Shown: positions 58,938-64,000 of the stretch, one piece after another | Layout of the letters: every line of letters begins with the position of its first letter | Position numbering within the stretch: the stretch's first letter is position 1 | Assembly (NCBI RefSeq): GCF_000002875.2 | Contig: NC_009397.2 | Coordinates: forward strand, 250,501-314,500 | Direction of reading: 5' to 3' | DNA: 64,000 nucleotides | Source: Leishmania infantum JPCM5 | Taxonomy: Eukaryota; Euglenozoa; Kinetoplastea; Trypanosomatida; Trypanosomatidae | Position numbers and translations under genes: made by a program | Notes under the pieces: model-generated | Databases searched by the model: none | What the model saw: only the letters and a program-made list of their open reading frames with translations | Told to the model about the DNA's origin: nothing

Positions 58938-61900
58938 TTATAAGTGGGAGGCGTCATGAGTCTTAGCGACGCGTGCTGGACGTTCATCCACGCTTGCAGG
59001 CAGCAACGGTCGACAGCGTTGCTTCTCCTCAATCTTGGCCCCATTGCAGCGCCGCTCCAGCAGCTCGCCGCGGGAGATGCCGACGGCGTCCATGATGTCC
59101 ACCTCCTCCTCCAGTGGTGTGCGCATCGCGCGGCACGACATCTCGCGCGCGGCGCGGTTCTGCAGATAGGTCACCTCCTCCATATACGCCTCGTAGCGGA
59201 AGGCGCACCGCGTCTGCGGCACGTGCGACCGCGCCACGTCGTTGCCCGCCACGCTGCGCAGGTAGTAGAGTGGCCCAAGCCACTCCCTCTTGCGCGAGGC
59301 CGGGAAGCCCGAGGTGCGCACGCTGTTCGCGGCGAGCTCGCAAATGTCTGCAGCCGACAGGTTCCACAGCGCCTCCGCGGTGCCGTACTCCTCGAGCAGC
59401 GGCTGCTCCGTGCGGTGAAAGATGAGGGGGCAGTCGGTGCCGATGGCCACATTCAGGCCGCGATACAGGAAGTTGGGCAGCGGGTGGTCCTTGTACCGGC
59501 AGAAAAGCGTGTTGTTCGACATGGGCGTGATGGCGAGCGGGATCTGCGTCAGGTAGTAGAGGTATTGCATCACTGGCCGCTTGTCGAGGTTGATGCCGTG
59601 ACCGATGCCGTCCGCCAGCAGGAACACGTCCGCCATGTGGTCCGGGTCGCCGCTCTCGCCAGCGTGGGGGCGGAACTGGAACGTGTTGAACCCGCGCGCG
59701 GCGCGGTAGAGATTCAATGTCGTGATGTTGATCCACATGTAAAACATGTAGTACGCGAAGGGCGGGTTCTCGGCGCTCGTCCACTGCTCCGGAGGGATGT
59801 CGATCGTCTGGTCCGGCTCCCGATCGCTCTCGTTATCGACGCTGTCAAAGCCGGAGACGTGAGTGAGGAAGAAGTGCAGGTACGGGTACTTGTCAGGGTG
59901 CAGCGACGCGTGCCACAGCGGCTCGAATATGTTGGTGAGCATCTCCTGGAAGCTGCGGAGCTGGCCACTGCGCTGGTACAGGTGGAACAGACGCGGTACC
60001 TGAATCATCCAGCTGTTCGTGCGATGCGACATGCCGTGAAGCACGAACCAGCGCGACAGCAGGTCCCACTCGCCCTTGTGCCGGCCGTAGATGGACAGCC
60101 GGTTCTCGGTGAAGGTGCCGCCTTCCAGCTCGTTCTGCTTGAAGGCGCCACGAATGAGCTCGGCGAAGTAGCGCCCTTGCATGAAGTTCTCCGTTTTGAG
60201 AAACAGGGAGCGCAGGGAGGTCATGCCCATCGGACTGAAGCGGTGATTGAAGCGGTCGAAGCGATGGAACGTGGCCTTGCCGGCGTGCACCTGCAGCGCG
60301 GCAACGGGCATTTCGGCAAGCAGGTGCGCCACCCGCGCCGCCTTCGCGCTGGCCGCCGCCACAACCTCGTCACCTTCCGCGGCAAAGCCCTGTGCGACGC
60401 GGCACACGGCGGTGTTGTTGTCCCCCTGAACGACTGCCGACGGTTTCGGCTTCAGCTGCTCCCCCAGAACCTCATCGAAGAACTCCACGAGAGTGATCGG
60501 GGCACCAGTCTTGGAATCCACGCCGACGACGTCGTCCGGGTGGTCGCGGATTTTGCGCTGCATAAACTGCAGCAGCGACTTCGCCGTCATGCCGCTCGCC
60601 ATGTGGCAGTGCACGTCCACCTTGACGCAGTTGTGCGCGTCACCGCACGCCGGCTGCACTACACAACGGCGTGACGTGGCGGCAGCCCGCGCGCGTGCCT
60701 CGGCGCTGTCCCCCTCCGCGTTCTCAGCCGCGGTTGCTGCCGCCGTTGTGATCGTGTAGTCTTCCTCGTCATCGTTCGTCAGCGCCGCGTGCAGCCTGTA
60801 CTTGGACTCGAGCATGTCAAGGCGTTTACTGGCGTACTTGGCGACGGTGGGGTCGGCACTGGCGAGGCGGCGCAACATGCGTGTGTCCTTCTGGAACTGC
60901 GCCCACGTCGGCAACGCTGACGGAGACGACGCAGACACACTGCCGACGTGGCTGTTGTGCTGCTTTGGCTGCCTCTCTTCGACGTTCAGCACACCGTCGC
61001 GCCACTTCAGCACCAACGCCTCCGGTGAGTTGCTCTGGCTGTCCTTCTTCTTGTCGGGGCCGTAGGAGCTTGCCGCCTGCACGCGTTGCACATACTCAGG
61101 GCGGATGACGAACTGTTGGTAGGCCTCTCGCGTTGCCATGGCCATCATCAAGCGCTTCGCTGCTGCGCTGGGCCCCACCCGGTCAGGTCCAGAGATAAGG
61201 ATGCGTGGGTACTGCATGAAGGCCTCATGCGCCTGGTAGCCGGGCAGGCGCACAAGGAGAGCCGGGTCGTGCTCGAGCTCCAGCGCACGGGTGCTGGCGC
61301 TGGCGGCGCGGCGGTACACGGTGACGGAAGGGTCGCTGCCATCGTCGGCGGCAGACGGCAGAAATAGAACGGCACGGAGATGCGCTTCATCACTCCTGCT
61401 ACACACCGCCCGCAGCCGTGCTGTCGTCGTCGCGCCGCCGCCGCTGTTGCTGCCGCCCTCACGCACCGCGGCAAAGAGCACGTCGAGCTCGTGCTCCAGC
61501 GCACAGGCGCGGTGGTGCAGTCGCAGGGGGCTCACTTGGGTGGCAGAGAACTGGCTGTACCGCGCCTGTGCGTGCGGCCAGGCGTACCCGAAGAGATGCC
61601 GCTGCTCTACCCGCGTAAAGCACCCGCTGCTCGCCTCGAGGGAGCGCAGGCACATCTCCGTTACATCGGCGTTTGCCAACCCGCGCTGCTTTGCCAGCTC
61701 CTTCAGCTCCTCGCCCAGCGCGTCGTTCGTTGTGTCGTAGAAGAGGGGGTCGAGCGTGGCGACGCTGACGTGCAAGCCGGCCTGCACCGCAAGCGGAACG
61801 GCCGTTGTGTTGAGCGTGTGCCTGACCGCGGCGCTGCTGCAGCGGTTGCGTGATGGGGTGAGAATGATGTGACGCTGGGAGAGCATGAACAGGTATGTGA

Positions 61901-63908
61901 GAGGGCTCCACTCGAACGCCGTGGACGGGTTCACAACCGCGTCGGCGAGCAGGAGACCGAGAACACTCTCGCCAAAGAGTGTGCGGCTGCTGGCGCCGCC
62001 GTGGAGAGTGAACGTGAAGCCGGGTCGGGTGTTCCAAGCCGGCCTCGCCGCCGCCTCGCGCGGGGCGGCGGCGGCAGCGGTTGTCGGCTTTTCCTGCTCA
62101 CCGGAGGCGAACAAAAAGGCGTTCACGAGCTGCACATTGCGCCAGACGTGATACACAAAGAAAGCGTCCGGCGGGGCCAGCGATGTGGCAGCCGCGGCGT
62201 GCTCTGAGCCGCTGCTGTTGCTGCCCGGCAGCGGGAACTGACAGCTTGGCCTGCTAGTCGGCGGCATCTCCTGCACCGCGGCGGCGTTGGTGAGACTTAC
62301 CGAGAAGCCCGTTGTCCGGCGCAACAGTGACTGCATCTCTGCCACGCGGCGCTCCGTAGAGGGTGGAGGAGCGTCTGCGCCGCTGCCTACTGTTCCAGCA
62401 GCAGCACCAGCAGCGGCGAGGTAGGCCTCCCAGATGGGGCTGAAGATGTTGTGCAGGACATCCCCAAAGAAGAGCGACCGCGACGCGCGAGAGGAGGATG
62501 CGGATGAAGGACTGTGGCCCTCTGCTACCGTGGAATGCTGCTGATGGTGCCGCCGTTGCTGCAGCGCTCCCTCCGTGCCGGCGCTGTAGGCATCTTGCAC
62601 CACATGAAATCGGAAGAACAGGCCCGGGCACGACTCCAGCAGCCCACTCATCGCGCACCACCGTGCCAGCCGTGGTAGCTCCTCCACATCCTTGCCGGAC
62701 ACGGTCAGCTCCAGCTCCAGTCGGTCGTAACAGGTGCCGGAGGTGAGGACGCGCGTGAGGATTGGCCGCAGGAGAAGCGCCAGCAGCTCGCCCTCTCCAT
62801 CGGCGCCGCCAGAAGTGCTCAGCAGGGGCCGGAGAAGCCGACTGGCATGAGCAGCACGGGGATTATCACCCGAGTCTGCGAGCTGCTGCAGGCTAAGCCA
62901 TCGGTCCTCAGAGTCAGCGGCGTAGCTCGGGCGCAGGCAGAGTCCCTCCTCTGTCAGCACTCGCTCCGACACGGCCACGCCACTGCCAAAGAAGCGCCGC
63001 ACCGCCTCCTCGACGGAGATGCGCGACACTGTGTCCGACGCACTGCTGCTGTCACTGTCGCCAGGTGTCGTCCCTTTCGCGTGCGCCTCGCCGATGGTGT
63101 CCTCGGTGTACAGCGGGTAGCTTGGCCGATCCCGGCGCAGCTCTTCGATGAACTTAACCACCGATGCGGCGCTCACACATGTCTCGACGCGGCGCAGGTC
63201 GCACTTGGGCGCGCGCTTGATGTCGCCGCCGCCAAAGGTGGGGTGGTACTCATCCTCGCGACCGCCGTTGTAGGCGCGGTAGAGGCTGAAGCGGCTCTGC
63301 AGCACCTTAATTCGCGGCTCGCATGCGCTGAAGACTTCACCGCTGCTGATGAGGCCACTGAGACGGTCGAGGCGGCCGAGGAAGGCTTTGTAGCTGAACA
63401 GCGGATGCGAGCGAAGCTCCCTCGCTAGCGGGATGGCGGCGTCGCCCGGGGACGGAGAGGTAGCGGCCTCGGCTGGCGGGGAGGAGAGCGGCTGCAGTTG
63501 CGGCGGCGCGGCCACCGCCCGGGATAGGGCGCTCCAGACAGCCGAAGGGACGAGCAAGCCGTCCAGCTCTGCAACGGCGACTAAAGATGGCGTCACAGCT
63601 GCTGCTGCTTCGGAGGCGGGGGTGCAGCCCTGGAAGAAGTCTACCAGCGCTTTCAAGAGCGGCGCTGCTGCCGTCGCATGCGCGACGTGCTCTCGGTACA
63701 TGTGCTTGTCAGTGAAGGTGGAGACGAGCTGACCCACCGCGCTGCTGTGTTCTGCGTCGCGCAAGTGCAGCCCCAGCCGTGCCGCCGCGGAGACGGACTG
63801 CACGTCGCCGATGATCTGCAGCGCCTCCAGCAATAGTGGCGCCCCCTTGTGAAAGGCTGCATCGCCGACGTCATTGTGGAGGAGGATGTCGTGCCACTGC
63901 TGCTGCAT
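58938..63908 (-). CDS. AMP deaminase with a degenerate N-terminal deaminase-like half (1656 residues)
   Basis: Start ATG at 63908, stop at 58938. The C-terminal half (about residues 1050-1656) is a clear AMP deaminase: HxH zinc motif in VDVHCHMASGM (His1100, His1102), FHRFDRFNHRFSPMG, RLSIYGR, WIIQVPRL-like segment, FGSVDNES-like acidic loop, FRPHAGESGD (His1415, Glu1418), PMSNNTLF and GTDCPLIFHRTEQPLLEEY. It should convert AMP to IMP and ammonia in purine interconversion. The second Asp of the usual DD pair is Cys1493. The N-terminal half (about 200-880) follows the same order of motifs but lacks the key residues: His pair replaced by Cys244/Ser246, HxGE by HGGA (His636, Ala639), and the zinc Asp by Leu719. 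Conventional AMP deaminases are about 700-850 residues, so this is about double length. Confidence 0.93.
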   Translation of the reverse strand: MQQQWHDILLHNDVGDAAFHKGAPLLLEALQIIGDVQSVSAAARLGLHLRDAEHSSAVGQLVSTFTDKHMYREHVAHATAAAPLLKALVDFFQGCTPASEAAAAVTPSLVAVAELDGLLVPSAVWSALSRAVAAPPQLQPLSSPPAEAATSPSPGDAAIPLARELRSHPLFSYKAFLGRLDRLSGLISSGEVFSACEPRIKVLQSRFSLYRAYNGGREDEYHPTFGGGDIKRAPKCDLRRVETCVSAASVVKFIEELRRDRPSYPLYTEDTIGEAHAKGTTPGDSDSSSASDTVSRISVEEAVRRFFGSGVAVSERVLTEEGLCLRPSYAADSEDRWLSLQQLADSGDNPRAAHASRLLRPLLSTSGGADGEGELLALLLRPILTRVLTSGTCYDRLELELTVSGKDVEELPRLARWCAMSGLLESCPGLFFRFHVVQDAYSAGTEGALQQRRHHQQHSTVAEGHSPSSASSSRASRSLFFGDVLHNIFSPIWEAYLAAAGAAAGTVGSGADAPPPSTERRVAEMQSLLRRTTGFSVSLTNAAAVQEMPPTSRPSCQFPLPGSNSSGSEHAAAATSLAPPDAFFVYHVWRNVQLVNAFLFASGEQEKPTTAAAAAPREAAARPAWNTRPGFTFTLHGGASSRTLFGESVLGLLLADAVVNPSTAFEWSPLTYLFMLSQRHIILTPSRNRCSSAAVRHTLNTTAVPLAVQAGLHVSVATLDPLFYDTTNDALGEELKELAKQRGLANADVTEMCLRSLEASSGCFTRVEQRHLFGYAWPHAQARYSQFSATQVSPLRLHHRACALEHELDVLFAAVREGGSNSGGGATTTARLRAVCSRSDEAHLRAVLFLPSAADDGSDPSVTVYRRAASASTRALELEHDPALLVRLPGYQAHEAFMQYPRILISGPDRVGPSAAAKRLMMAMATREAYQQFVIRPEYVQRVQAASSYGPDKKKDSQSNSPEALVLKWRDGVLNVEERQPKQHNSHVGSVSASSPSALPTWAQFQKDTRMLRRLASADPTVAKYASKRLDMLESKYRLHAALTNDDEEDYTITTAAATAAENAEGDSAEARARAAATSRRCVVQPACGDAHNCVKVDVHCHMASGMTAKSLLQFMQRKIRDHPDDVVGVDSKTGAPITLVEFFDEVLGEQLKPKPSAVVQGDNNTAVCRVAQGFAAEGDEVVAAASAKAARVAHLLAEMPVAALQVHAGKATFHRFDRFNHRFSPMGMTSLRSLFLKTENFMQGRYFAELIRGAFKQNELEGGTFTENRLSIYGRHKGEWDLLSRWFVLHGMSHRTNSWMIQVPRLFHLYQRSGQLRSFQEMLTNIFEPLWHASLHPDKYPYLHFFLTHVSGFDSVDNESDREPDQTIDIPPEQWTSAENPPFAYYMFYMWINITTLNLYRAARGFNTFQFRPHAGESGDPDHMADVFLLADGIGHGINLDKRPVMQYLYYLTQIPLAITPMSNNTLFCRYKDHPLPNFLYRGLNVAIGTDCPLIFHRTEQPLLEEYGTAEALWNLSAADICELAANSVRTSGFPASRKREWLGPLYYLRSVAGNDVARSHVPQTRCAFRYEAYMEEVTYLQNRAAREMSCRAMRTPLEEEVDIMDAVGISRGELLERRCNGAKIEEKQRCRPLLPASVDERPARVAKTHDASHL

Positions 63909-64000
63909 ATTTGAAGGACGCCCCCAAAGGTGGATGAGGGTGGTGGTGGCGTGGCGTGGCGCAGAGCGAGCGATGGGAGGGGGGGGCTGCGTGCCTTGTG

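Overview
This window looks like a piece of a trypanosomatid chromosome, most likely Leishmania or a close relative. All 18 credible protein genes lie on the minus strand and are read from high to low coordinates, as in a kinetoplastid directional (polycistronic) gene cluster. The genes are intronless and GC-rich. They are separated by 0.5-4 kb of non-coding DNA full of CA/TG, TA and G-rich/purine tracts; the last are polypyrimidine on the transcribed strand, as expected for trans-splicing signals. No strand switch, tRNA, rRNA, transposase or CRISPR array was found.

Layout in transcription order, from the right edge leftwards: an AMP deaminase with two deaminase-like halves, the first degenerate (58938-63908); a predicted mitochondrial protein of unknown function (56085-58016); a LisH-AAA katanin p60-like ATPase (53055-54752); an actin-like protein (50771-52222); tRNA (guanine-N2) dimethyltransferase Trm1 (47771-49948); a family GT25 glycosyltransferase (46175-47245); a 1522-residue coiled-coil protein (40875-45443); a leucine-rich repeat protein (36632-39097); two unknown charged/coiled-coil proteins (33515-35263 and 31688-32722); a CCCH zinc-finger protein with polyQ and an acidic/basic tail (28711-30798); a 4-kb gene-free stretch; an M16-family protein lacking the zinc motif (23058-24644); an unknown protein (20659-21702); a protein with 14 copies of a 21-residue repeat (16236-19367); two large low-complexity/coiled-coil proteins (10360-13857 and 5969-9679); a mitochondrial LYR-motif protein (4215-5096); and a Ser/Ala-rich protein that runs off the left edge (1-1569).

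Neighbours in such clusters are co-transcribed but need not share a function, and no operon-like pathway is evident. Recognisable themes are purine metabolism (AMP deaminase), tRNA modification (Trm1), cytoskeleton (katanin, actin-like), mitochondrion (M16 protein, LYR protein, the 56-58 kb gene) and mRNA regulation (CCCH protein). The most unusual items are the AMP deaminase with a dead N-terminal copy and a changed catalytic Asp pair in the C-terminal copy, the 63-bp repeat array whose units differ at three recurrent replacement sites, and a possible small frameshifted gene at 14.4-14.7 kb. For several genes the first in-frame ATG after likely UTR sequence was chosen as the start; alternatives are given.
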